Shown here piece by piece: positions 8,119-18,654 of a stretch of DNA of 64,000 nucleotides. Every line of letters starts with the position of its first letter. Position 1 is the stretch's first letter. The DNA is from Roseateles sp. (GTDB taxonomy: Bacteria > Pseudomonadota > Gammaproteobacteria > Burkholderiales > Burkholderiaceae_C): positions 1 through 64,000 of the forward strand of contig JAEUPJ010000022.1 of assembly GCA_016790285.1 (NCBI GenBank). Direction: 5' to 3'. A program made the position numbers and the translations under genes. The notes beneath the pieces were generated by a model, which worked only from the letters and a program-made list of their open reading frames with translations, made no database searches and was not told the origin of the DNA.

Positions 8119-10827
8119 TCAGGCAGACGGGGCAAGCGGCGATTGTGCGTCGCCCGCCGGGGGCGTGACCAGCCGCTGCACGAAGGTCCGCTGCACGCGC
8201 TCGGAGCGCAGGAAGTACGCGATCCAGATGCCTGCGCTGACCCAGGTGCGGACCATGGCGCCCCCCTCCTTGGCGCCCCAGTCCGCGCCCACGGCCGGGA
8301 TGACCAGCGCCCCCAACGCTTCCATGAGGCTGCCGGCCACGACCAGCAGCATCCAGCCGATGTAGACGCGCGGCATGCTGCTGCGCCGCTTGATGGCCAG
8401 CACCAGCAGCAGCAGGGCGCCGCCCATCAGGGCAAGGTTGACGACCAGCTCGGCCAGCACCATGGGCGGCAACAGCGGGTGGTAGCCCGGGGTGGACGGC
8501 AGCGTGAGCAAGCTCCAGCGCTCCACCGTCATGGCCGGCAGGGCCTGAAGCAGCGCCCGGCCCGCGGTGAAGGGTGTGGCCACCAGGCCCAGCATCGGCA
8601 GCCACAGCCAGCCGCCCAGGCCCGTGGCCGGGTGCGTGAACATCGGCAGCGGTGCGGGCGTCGGGTCCCAGCGGTACAGGCGCAGTGCCAGCAGGCCCAG
8701 CCCTCCGACGGCGGCCAGGCCCACGACGAGCGGCAGCCAGTGCGGGGAGTCGCCCCCCAGCGAACCGGCGGCCGCGGGCGCCGTGGCCGCCGCGGCCGTT
8801 TCAGCAGGTGCGTTGGCCGTCTCCAGCGGGTGGTAGAGGTTGTACTGCACGCCGGAGCGCGCCTTGTCGAGCTGCGCCACATAGGCCGGCATGGCCGACG
8901 CCTCGACGCGGTCGGCGAGCGTGCGGTAGCGGTCGGTCAGCACGACGGTGTTGCCGCCGCGCCAGGCCTCCTCGCGCCGCAGCGAGAAGGCGGGGCCTTC
9001 GACGACGAGGTTGTCGGGCTTGATGTTCCAGGTCTTGGGCAGCCGGAACTCGCTGACGAGGGTGAAGTCCACCGGGTGGCGCAGCGCCAGCGGCCCCTGG
9101 CGGTTCAGGCCTTTGGGGCGGCGCAGCCATTCGAGGAGGTCGGGCACCTCCAGGTCGCCCGTCCAGCGGGACTGCTTCTCGTTGCGCACCCAGTAGCTGG
9201 GCATGCGGTAGTGCTCGACGAGTTCGACCACGTTGGCGTCGGTGTCGTCACGCGTGGTGTAGGGCTGGTCGACCGCCAGGCCGGGGTAGCTGGCGGCGTA
9301 GAAGTCGAGGTACTGCTTCTGCAGGTCCTGGCGCGAATGCGTGGCCAGGGCCTGGCGCAGCAGCTCGGCCGCCTCGCCCTGGGCGCGCGTCGTGACGGTG
9401 AGCGTGGCGGGCTGGTCGAAGCCGGCGCTGGCGTCCAGCACCGTGTGCAGCTCGCGCTTGAGGGCGCGGGCCTCGGGCCCGGCCATGGGCACGAGCTCGC
9501 GCGTGTCGGGGCTCACGAGCAGCGCACGGCCGAAGTCGGACTGCACCCACTGCGCCACGCCCTTGCCCGCCTGCGGCGCGCGGGTCGGGTCCAGCCAGAC
9601 GCGCTGGCCGCCGAGGTCGGCCTGCACCAGGACATGGTTGAAGGCCCAGGGCGTGGGCAGCCGCTCCTGCGTGGCGTGGCGCAGGCCCGTGTGCACGAGG
9701 GCAGGGCGCGCCGGGATGCCCAGGCCGCGCAGCATCGCGAGGCTGAGCAGGGTCTTGTCCTTGCAGTCGCCGAAGCGGCGCTCCAGCACCAGCGACGGCG
9801 CATGCGGCGCGTGGGAGTTCACGCCCATCTCGATGCCGAGGTAGCGCACCTCGCGCTGCACGAAACGCAGCGCGGCCAGCAGGCGCTGCTCGGGGTCGCT
9901 CGTGGCGGCGGCGATGCGCGCCACCTCGCGGTCGACGGCGGGCAGCGGCCCGTCGGGCAGGCGGTACAGCGGCAGGGCCCAGCGCGCCACGGCCGCCCAG
10001 TCCGCGAACTCGCCCCACTCCGCCCAGACGTAGGGGTCGTACCAGCCCGGGCTGTTGTCGTCGACGACGCGCGCGGGCACGTCGCGCTGGCGCCAGCGGT
10101 GGTCGAGCTCGCCGCCGGTGCGCGTGACCGTGGCCGGCCGGGCGCCGTTGTGCAGCTGCCAGTACAGCGGCCGGCCCTCGGGCCACAGCAGCCGCGCATG
10201 GCGGTACGCCACCGGCACGCCCCAGTCGAAGTCGAAGCTGCCGAAACGCATGTCGCCGAAGACCGGGTTGCTCCCCTGCACGCTGTACACGGTCTCGACG
10301 ACGTCGCCGACGCGCACGTCCTTGAGTGCCACGTGGGCCGTGAGCCGGCCGTCGTAGATGAGCGACTCCAGGCTCGCCTCGCGCTGCAGCAGCTTGAGGG
10401 CGCCCGGGGCGACGCTGGAGACGATGCGCCCGGCGCGGCGCACGTCGATGCGGTGCACGGTCAGGGTCTGGTAGCTCGGGTCGAAGCGGATCTGGACATT
10501 GGCGATGTCCTCCACGCCGCGTTCGTTGACGGCGCGCGCGGCCGTGTGCCGGTAGTCGACCTGCGTGCCGCCGGCCACGCGCACCTGCTGGTCGGCGAGC
10601 AGGTGGTAGCGGCCATCGCTCAGGCCGCTGGCGGGCACGGCGGCGTCCAGCGGTGCGACCTGCGCGTCCACCCACGCCGGGGCCGGTGCGAAGCTGACCT
10701 TGCCCGCCGCTGCGGTGGCCACCGCAGGTGCGCTCGCCGCACCCGGCGCAGCCCCCGCGCCGCCCGCGAGCAGCGCGCCCAAGAGACCGGCGCAGCAGGC
10801 CAGCCCCATCCTCCACACGCGCGTCAT
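8119..10827 (-). CDS. DUF3857/transglutaminase-like membrane protein with DUF2569-like tail
   Basis: A 902-residue protein. A signal peptide (MTRVWRMGLACCAGLLG, residues 1-27) leads into a DUF3857 beta domain (about 60-240). A transglutaminase core follows, with catalytic Cys in RFGDCKDKTLLSLAM, His in PWAFNHVLVQAD and Asp in VWLDPTRAP. A second beta region precedes four C-terminal membrane helices starting near LPLVVGLAAVGG, including the GLGGWLWLPMLGL pattern of DUF2569. The transglutaminase part should be periplasmic and anchored at its C terminus. The family is common in Burkholderiales and its substrate is unknown; peptide-bond hydrolysis or crosslinking is possible. It heads the run towards the DUF1801 and CWC genes. 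Confidence 0.83.
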   Translation of the reverse strand: MTRVWRMGLACCAGLLGALLAGGAGAAPGAASAPAVATAAAGKVSFAPAPAWVDAQVAPLDAAVPASGLSDGRYHLLADQQVRVAGGTQVDYRHTAARAVNERGVEDIANVQIRFDPSYQTLTVHRIDVRRAGRIVSSVAPGALKLLQREASLESLIYDGRLTAHVALKDVRVGDVVETVYSVQGSNPVFGDMRFGSFDFDWGVPVAYRHARLLWPEGRPLYWQLHNGARPATVTRTGGELDHRWRQRDVPARVVDDNSPGWYDPYVWAEWGEFADWAAVARWALPLYRLPDGPLPAVDREVARIAAATSDPEQRLLAALRFVQREVRYLGIEMGVNSHAPHAPSLVLERRFGDCKDKTLLSLAMLRGLGIPARPALVHTGLRHATQERLPTPWAFNHVLVQADLGGQRVWLDPTRAPQAGKGVAQWVQSDFGRALLVSPDTRELVPMAGPEARALKRELHTVLDASAGFDQPATLTVTTRAQGEAAELLRQALATHSRQDLQKQYLDFYAASYPGLAVDQPYTTRDDTDANVVELVEHYRMPSYWVRNEKQSRWTGDLEVPDLLEWLRRPKGLNRQGPLALRHPVDFTLVSEFRLPKTWNIKPDNLVVEGPAFSLRREEAWRGGNTVVLTDRYRTLADRVEASAMPAYVAQLDKARSGVQYNLYHPLETANAPAETAAAATAPAAAGSLGGDSPHWLPLVVGLAAVGGLGLLALRLYRWDPTPAPLPMFTHPATGLGGWLWLPMLGLVATPFTAGRALLQALPAMTVERWSLLTLPSTPGYHPLLPPMVLAELVVNLALMGGALLLLVLAIKRRSSMPRVYIGWMLLVVAGSLMEALGALVIPAVGADWGAKEGGAMVRTWVSAGIWIAYFLRSERVQRTFVQRLVTPPAGDAQSPLAPSA

Positions 10828-10868
10828 GGCGCCTCCCTGTCTTGTTGGGCGGCGATTATGGGCAGGGC

Positions 10869-11570
10869 TCAGGCCAGGTCGGCCTGGGGGTCCTCCGGGG
10901 GGGCCAGGGGCGTGGCGCGCGCCAGGGCCATCCAGGTGGCGAAGTCGGGCTTGCAGGCCCGCTTCGGGGCCGGGCGGGCGAGTTCGAGGTGGCTGTCGTG
11001 GCCGATGAGCACGCCGTACTCGGGCGGGATCTCGTCGGGGTCGGCGATGCCTGCCTTGATGACGAACCAGCACTGGCCGCACAGCGCGCGGTAGGCGGCC
11101 GACTTGGCGGGGCGGCGCAGCTCGCCGAGCAGGTCGGCGCGGCTGACCTTGATCTCGTGGATGGCCGGCTCGAGGTAGTCCTCCACCGTGCTGTGGCGGA
11201 TGGAATACACGTCGGGCATGGCGTTGACCCAGACGGTCCGGCCCGTGACGTCGCCGTCGGGCGGCGGCAGGCCCGCGCGCAGCGTGAGGCCGCGCCACGC
11301 GATGCGGCCGGCGCGCTGCATCTCGGTGGCTACGCGCTCCACCAGCAGCTCGTGCGCGTCGCGCGCGGCGCGGTTGCGCGTGAGGGAAGCGGCGATGTGG
11401 GCGATGCCGGCGTCGGTCACGCGCAGCCGCTCGCGGCCGTCGGGTTCCAGCAGCCGCTCCACCCAGCCGGCAGCGAGCAGCTCGACCTCGACGAGGTCCT
11501 GGCAGGGCCAGCCGGCGCTGCGCCAGAGCTGGCGCAGGCGTTGCACGTGGAGCCGGGTGGGGGCGGGCAT
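10869..11570 (-). CDS. MmcB-like PD-(D/E)XK protein
   Basis: A 233-residue soluble protein. The centre contains IHEIKVSRADLLGELR followed by a Tyr/Cys stretch (AAYRALCGQCWFVIKAGI), which recalls the E-x-K core of the restriction-endonuclease-like fold as in the MmcB DNA-repair family. The N-terminal third resembles a winged-helix region (LEPDGRERLRVTDAGIAHI). The start MPAPTRLHVQRL at 11570 is preferred to an upstream Met at 11597 that lies in the terminator hairpin. The DUF3857 gene begins 41 bp downstream on the same strand. Nuclease activity is inferred from one motif; an inactive fold is possible. Confidence 0.6.
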   Translation of the reverse strand: MPAPTRLHVQRLRQLWRSAGWPCQDLVEVELLAAGWVERLLEPDGRERLRVTDAGIAHIAASLTRNRAARDAHELLVERVATEMQRAGRIAWRGLTLRAGLPPPDGDVTGRTVWVNAMPDVYSIRHSTVEDYLEPAIHEIKVSRADLLGELRRPAKSAAYRALCGQCWFVIKAGIADPDEIPPEYGVLIGHDSHLELARPAPKRACKPDFATWMALARATPLAPPEDPQADLA

Positions 11571-11596
11571 GGCGACATCTTCGCGCCGGGCGCGCA

Positions 11597-11631
11597 AGAA
11601 AAAAGCCCCCGGCCGGGTGGCGCGGGGGCTT
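11597..11631 (-). terminator. Rho-independent terminator of the DUF4397 gene
   Basis: AAGCCCCCG (11603-11611) pairs perfectly with CGGGGGCTT (11623-11631) around an 11-base loop. Read on the minus strand, the stem is followed by TTTTTT. It lies 24 bp past the stop of the DUF4397 lipoprotein gene and just before the MmcB-like gene, so it separates the two leftward units. Confidence 0.88.
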
Positions 11632-11655
11632 GTTCGGTTCAGGCCAGGGCCGGGA

Positions 11656-12969
11656 TCAGCGGTCCTTGCTGAACTTGCCCTTGGGGTTGTTCGGGTCGCC
11701 CATCACGAAGATGGTGTAGACGCCGTTGGCCGTCAGCGGGGTCAGGCCGGAGGTGGTGCCGGCGGACGGGTTGTACAGCGCGTCGACCTTCAGCGGCGAG
11801 TTCACCGTCACCACCGAGCCCGTGGAGGAGCTGATGTTGACCGGCGCGGAGCTCGTGCCCGGCTGGACGTTGTTGGCCTGCGACTGGTAGTCGATGTTCA
11901 GCGAGGCGACGGTGCCGGCGACGGACAGGCCGTTGACCAGGCGCATCTTCACGTTGCCGCTGACGGTGGGCAGGCGGTTGTCGTCGCTCAGGACGGACAG
12001 CTGCGGTGTGGCCGCGTCGCCCCAGATCAGCAGCGTGTAGTCACCACCGGCGGCGAACACCGGCGAGGTGATGTTCAGCGGCAGGCTGTTCACGGTGATG
12101 GCCGTGGTGCTGGCGCCCGACGTGAAGCTGAAGTAGTTGCTGGTGTTGGGCGGCAGCGATGCCGGCAGGATGTTGTTGCCGTTGACCGTGGCGGCCACGA
12201 TGGGCGTGCCGGCCAGCGCGTTGACGGCGCGCACGCGCGTCAGCGTGTTGGGGTAGCTCTTGACCGCGCCCTTTTGCACCAAGTGCATGCCGTTGACCAG
12301 CACGCCGCCGCTCGTGGCCGTCAGGATCAGCGAGTTGACGCTGGTCGAGTCGAAGGTGACGGCCGGGATGTCCAGGCGCAGGTCTTCGCCCTTCTTCGAG
12401 TAGCCGGTCACGCGCACGCGGAAGGTGCCCGAGTTGATCTGGATGTAGCCGCTGCCCGAGCCGCCCTGCAGGTTGGAGGTCAGGGGGGTGGCGGTGTCCA
12501 GGGAGTCGGTGCTGGGCGTGACGTAGACGTCCAGGGCGCCGGCGTCCGGGGCCAGGTTCAGCACGACGAGCTTGGCCTTGTTGGCTTCCGGGGCCGACTG
12601 CGACTCTTCCAGCAGCGAGGTGCGCACGGCACCGGCGAAGCCGTAGGAGATGAAGGTGTAGTTGGTGCCACCGACCAGCGTGGGCGTGGTGGCGGAGATG
12701 CTGGTGCCGACGCTGCTTTCGAGCACGCGTGTGGCGGTGTTGCTGGTGTCGACACCGCCGTACTCGCCGACGGTGGCGTAGCCGACCTTGCTGTTGACGG
12801 TCTTGTCGTTGACCGTCAGGTCGAGCTGTGCATAGGACTGCGTGGCATTGAGCAGGCGGACCTGCGCCGTGCTGCCGCCGCCACCGCCGCCGCCGCAGGC
12901 GGTCAGGAAGGCAGTGGCCGACAGGCTCAGCGTCAGGACCAGTCGGGTGGCCCAGGGGGTGAATCGCAT
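11656..12969 (-). CDS. DUF4397 lipoprotein
   Basis: A 437-residue secreted protein. The N terminus is a lipoprotein signal with lipobox LTAC at about residues 22-25, followed by a run of seven glycines. The mature part is two to three DUF4397-type beta repeats, recognisable by openings such as VRLLNATQSYAQLDL, VVLNLAPDAGALDVYV, VRAVNALAGTPIVA and MRLVNGLSVAGTVASL, each ending in a short YTFISYG/YTLLIWGD/YTIFVMGD strand. The family is common in surface lipoproteins and its function is unknown. The gene ends at a strong terminator and is divergent from fadH, with 189 bp between them. Confidence 0.85.
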   Translation of the reverse strand: MRFTPWATRLVLTLSLSATAFLTACGGGGGGGSTAQVRLLNATQSYAQLDLTVNDKTVNSKVGYATVGEYGGVDTSNTATRVLESSVGTSISATTPTLVGGTNYTFISYGFAGAVRTSLLEESQSAPEANKAKLVVLNLAPDAGALDVYVTPSTDSLDTATPLTSNLQGGSGSGYIQINSGTFRVRVTGYSKKGEDLRLDIPAVTFDSTSVNSLILTATSGGVLVNGMHLVQKGAVKSYPNTLTRVRAVNALAGTPIVAATVNGNNILPASLPPNTSNYFSFTSGASTTAITVNSLPLNITSPVFAAGGDYTLLIWGDAATPQLSVLSDDNRLPTVSGNVKMRLVNGLSVAGTVASLNIDYQSQANNVQPGTSSAPVNISSSTGSVVTVNSPLKVDALYNPSAGTTSGLTPLTANGVYTIFVMGDPNNPKGKFSKDR

Positions 12970-13095
12970 CGAAAACTCTCCGAAAAAACCAAACCGCCGG
13001 GCTGAATCCCAAGGTCGCGGACTCGCGATTAGAACTCAAGCCGAGGACGTCACGATTACCGCCGCCTAGCGTCGGGTGAAGAACTGTTGCTGCGG

Positions 13096-13114
13096 CCTCA
13101 CCACACGGGTGAGG
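13096..13114. promoter_or_regulatory. Inverted repeat upstream of fadH
   Basis: CCTCACC (13096-13102) and GGTGAGG (13108-13114) are perfect reverse complements separated by five bases, 44 bp before the fadH start. It could be an operator for a fatty-acid-responsive regulator or part of the leader; it does not match the PsrA or FadR consensus I know. Confidence 0.4.
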
Positions 13115-13149
13115 AGAACACTCCAATCGCCGCGCGCGGTGCTCGCTAG

Positions 13150-15219
<2,070 letters not shown>

Positions 15220-15238
15220 GCGGCCGGTCGCACCGGGC

Positions 15239-15436
15239 TCAGTGGCGGGCCAGGGCCCAGAGCTGGTAGAGGGCGTCGTCGTCCTGCTCGACGATCTCCA
15301 GGCCCCGGGCGAGGTCGAAGCTGGAGTCGTACCAGCCGCAGTCGACCTTGCGACCCACCACCGGCAGGCGGCCCTGGGCGGCTTGCGGCAGCTTGGACGA
15401 CGACCAATCGAACGACGAGGACGGGCTGGTGGACAT
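15239..15436 (-). CDS. Small conserved hypothetical protein
   Basis: A 65-residue protein starting MSTSPSSSFDWSSSKL and ending YQLWALARH. The central part, VDCGWYDSSFDLARGLEIVE, looks like a compact folded core with an acidic C-terminal helix. No catalytic motif, signal or membrane segment is visible. I recall similar short proteins in other Burkholderiales, but the function is unknown. The start at 15436 was chosen over a longer frame to 15520, whose extra residues are low-complexity. It is convergent with fadH, 19 bp away. Confidence 0.6.
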   Translation of the reverse strand: MSTSPSSSFDWSSSKLPQAAQGRLPVVGRKVDCGWYDSSFDLARGLEIVEQDDDALYQLWALARH

Positions 15437-15586
15437 GGCGGGCTCCGGTCTTGAAGGTGGCGGCGCCGCTCCCGACGCCATGCCGTCAGCATCGCCCCCC
15501 AGCCCCCGCCCGGCCATCACCCGAACGACCGTGCGAAGAGGGACACCCCGCCGCGCGCCCCCCGCGCCCCACCCCCAAAGTGGGAT

Positions 15587-15613
15587 AGAAAATGGGGTCA
15601 GAGTCCATTTTCT
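15587..15613. repeat. REP-like palindrome containing GGTCAGAGT
   Basis: AGAAAATGG (15587-15595) pairs with CCATTTTCT (15605-15613) around GGTCAGAGT. The AT-rich arms stand out from the local GC-rich DNA. Sequences around GGGGTCAGAGTC are, as I recall, dispersed in betaproteobacteria and often near REP-associated tyrosine transposases; no transposase is nearby here. It lies in a 197-bp gap between two leftward genes and could also slow transcription. Confidence 0.5.
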
Positions 15614-15633
15614 GCGGACCCCGATCCGCCCGC

Positions 15634-16299
15634 TCAGCCCCTGCGCGCCAGCTCCCGGCGGGCGTCGCTGCCGATCCAGCGTGCCGACTTGTCTTCACGC
15701 TCGCACAAGCGCTGTGCCAATGCGAGCGCAGGCTCACGCAGGTCGGCACTGCGTTTGCCGATCTGGCGCAGGGCCCAGTTGACGGCCTTCCTGACGAAGT
15801 TGCGGTCGTCGCCCGCTGCGGCCTCGATGAGGGGCAGGCGCGCGAGGAAGTCGGCGTCCGGCCGCGTCTTGTGGTGCACGGCGGCCACCGCGAGCAGCGA
15901 GAAGGCGGCGCGCTTCTCGAACTCCGGCTCGCGTGCGGCCCAGCGCGGGATGGCGTCCCAGGCGAGCGGGCTTTTCACGAAGGCGTTGAGGCAGGCCTGG
16001 TCGCAGACGTCCCAGGCCTGCATGCCGGCAACCCAGTGATCCATCTGCGCCCGCGTGAGCTGCGCGGGCTCGGCGACCATGCTGGCCAGGATCTGCGCGT
16101 CGGGGATGCCGGTGTCCCACAGCGCAAGCGCCAGGGTGTGGTCGCGCTTGAGCTCACGCGCCAGCGCGCGCAAGGTCGGCACGGCCAGGCCCAGCCGTGC
16201 CTCGCCCGTGAGGCCGAAGCGGGCCATGGCGTCGAGCTGATCGGGCCGAGCGGCGGCACGCAGCCGCGCGAGGGTGGCGTCCAGTCGGGTGCGGTCCAT
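15634..16299 (-). CDS. DNA alkylation repair protein (AlkD-like)
   Basis: A 221-residue all-helical protein starting MDRTRLDATLARLRAA. It resembles the AlkC/AlkD HEAT-like glycosylase family: GLTGEARLGLAVPTLRALA near the N terminus, LALWDTGIPDAQILASMVA, and a WA(L/A)RQIGK motif near the end (VNWALRQIGKRSADLREPA). These proteins bind alkylated DNA and release 3- or 7-alkylpurines. The start at 16299 is preferred to a Met eight residues upstream because homologues begin in this way (from memory). The neighbouring PEP-CTERM gene 37 bp upstream is unrelated. Confidence 0.8.
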   Translation of the reverse strand: MDRTRLDATLARLRAAARPDQLDAMARFGLTGEARLGLAVPTLRALARELKRDHTLALALWDTGIPDAQILASMVAEPAQLTRAQMDHWVAGMQAWDVCDQACLNAFVKSPLAWDAIPRWAAREPEFEKRAAFSLLAVAAVHHKTRPDADFLARLPLIEAAAGDDRNFVRKAVNWALRQIGKRSADLREPALALAQRLCEREDKSARWIGSDARRELARRG

Positions 16300-16336
16300 G
16301 GGCGGGCACTCTAGCGCCCGCACGGGCCCGAGGCCT

Positions 16337-16942
16337 TCAGCGCGCGGGGTGACGCCGGCGCAGCCACGCGGCCAGGAGCGCGCCGCCGCCGAGCGCCAGC
16401 GCCGCGGTGCCCGGCTCCGGCACGGCCGTGACGGAGACGTTGTCGATCAGGCCGCCCGCCATGTCCGACGTGCCCACGGCCGCAAAACGCAGCAAGGCGC
16501 TGCCGCTGCTGCCCAGGTCCACCAGCGCGCTGAAGCGCTGCCATTGCGGCACGGAAGCGCCAGCGGCCGTGTCCATGACGGTGCTGGAGAAGCTGCCCAG
16601 GCTGACCTGCACGCCCTGCGTGCCCGCGCCCCAGCCGATGCGCGGCGTGTACCAGAAGCTCAGTTGCACCCAGCCCGTGGCGTTGATCGTCTGGCTCATG
16701 GCGCTGTTGGCGAAGGTGTCCAGCTCGACGAGCTGGCTGCCGTCCTGCGCCAGGTTGCCCTCGAGGGCGTTCTGCAGCTCGATGTCCGGCGCGCCGGCCC
16801 AGCCCGTGATGTTGGGCTGGATGACCCAGGTGCCGGGCTGGATGGCGTCCAGCTCGAAGCTGCCGTTGACGACGAGGTTGGGACCCTGGGCGAAAGCGGG
16901 AGCCAGTGACAGGGCCAGCGCGGCAGCAAGGACGGTTTTCAT
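16337..16942 (-). CDS. PEP-CTERM exported protein, DUF642-like
   Basis: A 201-residue protein. The signal peptide ends near APAFAQ; the mature part begins GPNLVVNGSFELDAIQPG, the usual opening of DUF642-like jelly-roll domains. The C terminus has VPEPGTAALALGGGALLAAW followed by LRRRHPAR, a full exosortase signal. The mature part is rich in Gly, Ser and Gln with no Cys. It is divergent from the thioredoxin-like gene, with 157 bp between. An exported surface or matrix protein is likely. Confidence 0.88.
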   Translation of the reverse strand: MKTVLAAALALSLAPAFAQGPNLVVNGSFELDAIQPGTWVIQPNITGWAGAPDIELQNALEGNLAQDGSQLVELDTFANSAMSQTINATGWVQLSFWYTPRIGWGAGTQGVQVSLGSFSSTVMDTAAGASVPQWQRFSALVDLGSSGSALLRFAAVGTSDMAGGLIDNVSVTAVPEPGTAALALGGGALLAAWLRRRHPAR

Positions 16943-17099
16943 GGGTGAGGCGCAAAGGGAGAACCTGCGGAGTCTAGGAAAACCCGCCCCGCCACACCCT
17001 CCCTATGAATGCAATCCGCGCAGATGCTCATGCGGCCTGCCACGCAGGTGGCGGCCCAAACGCTAGGAGAATCGCGCCACCGCATCCACGCTGCCTGCC

Positions 17100-18650
17100 A
17101 TGAAGCTGCTACCCCTCTTCTCGTCGCTCGCGCTCGCGCTCGCCCTGGGCTCCACCCCGCTGCACGCCAGCACCGGGCCGGGTGTGTCCTGGCAGGCCGC
17201 CGCGGCGGACGCCGACATCGACCGCTACTTCGTGCAGGCCAAGGCCGAGAAGAAGCCGGTGCTGCTGTACTGGGGCGCCAAGTGGTGCCCGCCGTGCAAC
17301 CAGCTCAAGGCCACGCTCTTCAACCGCGCGGACTTCATCGAGCAGAGCAAGGCCTTCGTGGCCGTGGGCATCGACGGCGACGGCCCCGGCGCGCAAAAGC
17401 TCGGCACGCGCTTCAAGGTGCGCGGCTACCCGACGCTCATCCTCTTCAGCCCGGCCGGCAACGAGATCACGCGCCTGCCCGGCGAGGCCGACGCCGGCCA
17501 GGTGATGAAGGTGCTGCAGCTGGGCCTGTCCAGCGGCCGCCCGGTCAAGGCCGTGCTGGCCGACGCCAAGGCCGGCAAGAAGCTCAATGCCAACGAGTGG
17601 CGCCTGCTCGGCTTCTACGGCTGGGAGACGGACGAACAGCAGCTCCTGCCCGTGGCCGAACGCGCCGCCACGCTCGCGCAGCTGGCCAAGGCCAGCGAAG
17701 GCGCTGACGCCGAGACCGCCACGCGGCTGTGGCTGAAGTCGGTCGGGGCGCTCGCCGAAGGCAAGGCCGCCGACCCCGCCGGCCTGCCGCGCCTGCGTGC
17801 CGTGCTGGGCGACGCCGCCCAGTCGCACGCGCAGATGGACGTGCTCACCAACGAAGCGCCCGACCTTGTCAAGGCCTTCGCCCCGCAAGCCGGCGATGCC
17901 CGCAACACCCTCGTCGCCGAGTTCGATGCGGCGCTGAAGCGGCTCAACGCCGACGCCAGCCTGTCGCGCGCCGACCGGCTCAATGCGCTGCAGGCCCGCA
18001 TCGACCTGGCCCGCCTGGAGTCGCCCAAGGACGAGCCCAACCCCAAGGGCATCCCCGCCGCGCTGCTGGCCGAGGCCCGCGAGCAGGCCAGCCGCGCCAA
18101 CCGCGAAGTGACCGACGGCTACGAGCGCCAGGCCGTGGTGACCGAAGCCGCCCACCTGCTGGGCCGCGCCGGGCTCTGGAAGGAGAGCGACGAGCTGCTC
18201 AAGTCGGCCCTGGCCCGCAGCCATTCCCCCTACTACCTGATGAGCCAGCTCGGCGGCAACGCCAAGAAGCAGGGCAAGAAGCAGGACGCGCTGCGCTGGT
18301 ACGAGGAGGCCTTCAACAAGAGCGAGGGCCCGGCGACGCGGCTGCAGTGGGGGTCCAACTACTTTGGCGCGCTCATCGAGATGTCGCCCGAGGACACGCC
18401 GCGCATCGAGAAGGCCGCTGCGCAGCTCTTCGCCGAGGCCGAGAAGGACCCCGGCGCCTTCTACGAGCGCAGCGAGCGGTCGCTCAAGAAGGTGGCGACC
18501 CTGCTGGCCACCTGGGGCCAGTCGCCCGCACAGCAGGCCGCGGTGGGCCGGCTCAAGTCGCAGCTGGACGGCGTGTGCGGCAAGCTCGACGCCAGCGACG
18601 CCAAGGCCCGCTCGGCCTGCGAAGGGCTGATGAAGACCAAGAAGGCCTGA
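17100..18650 (+). CDS. Exported thioredoxin-fold protein with helical C-terminal domain
   Basis: A 516-residue protein with a signal peptide (MKLLPLFSSLALALALG to about residue 24). A thioredoxin domain (about 30-145) has the redox motif WCPPCNQLK near residue 62 and the cis-Pro motif GYPTLILF. The remaining 370 residues are mostly helical, with Lys/Ala/Glu-rich repeats like tetratricopeptide segments. It should act in the periplasm in thiol reduction or as a chaperone. The next gene (DUF3667) starts 4 bp after the stop, so the two are probably co-transcribed. The function of the tail is unknown. Confidence 0.82.
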   Translation: MKLLPLFSSLALALALGSTPLHASTGPGVSWQAAAADADIDRYFVQAKAEKKPVLLYWGAKWCPPCNQLKATLFNRADFIEQSKAFVAVGIDGDGPGAQKLGTRFKVRGYPTLILFSPAGNEITRLPGEADAGQVMKVLQLGLSSGRPVKAVLADAKAGKKLNANEWRLLGFYGWETDEQQLLPVAERAATLAQLAKASEGADAETATRLWLKSVGALAEGKAADPAGLPRLRAVLGDAAQSHAQMDVLTNEAPDLVKAFAPQAGDARNTLVAEFDAALKRLNADASLSRADRLNALQARIDLARLESPKDEPNPKGIPAALLAEAREQASRANREVTDGYERQAVVTEAAHLLGRAGLWKESDELLKSALARSHSPYYLMSQLGGNAKKQGKKQDALRWYEEAFNKSEGPATRLQWGSNYFGALIEMSPEDTPRIEKAAAQLFAEAEKDPGAFYERSERSLKKVATLLATWGQSPAQQAAVGRLKSQLDGVCGKLDASDAKARSACEGLMKTKKA

Positions 18651-18654
18651 GGCC

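Noticed and set aside
7969-11094. A 1041-residue plus-strand open frame
   Set aside because: It runs opposite the DUF3857 gene; composition is typical of GC-rich shadow frames (Arg, Gly, His, Gln).
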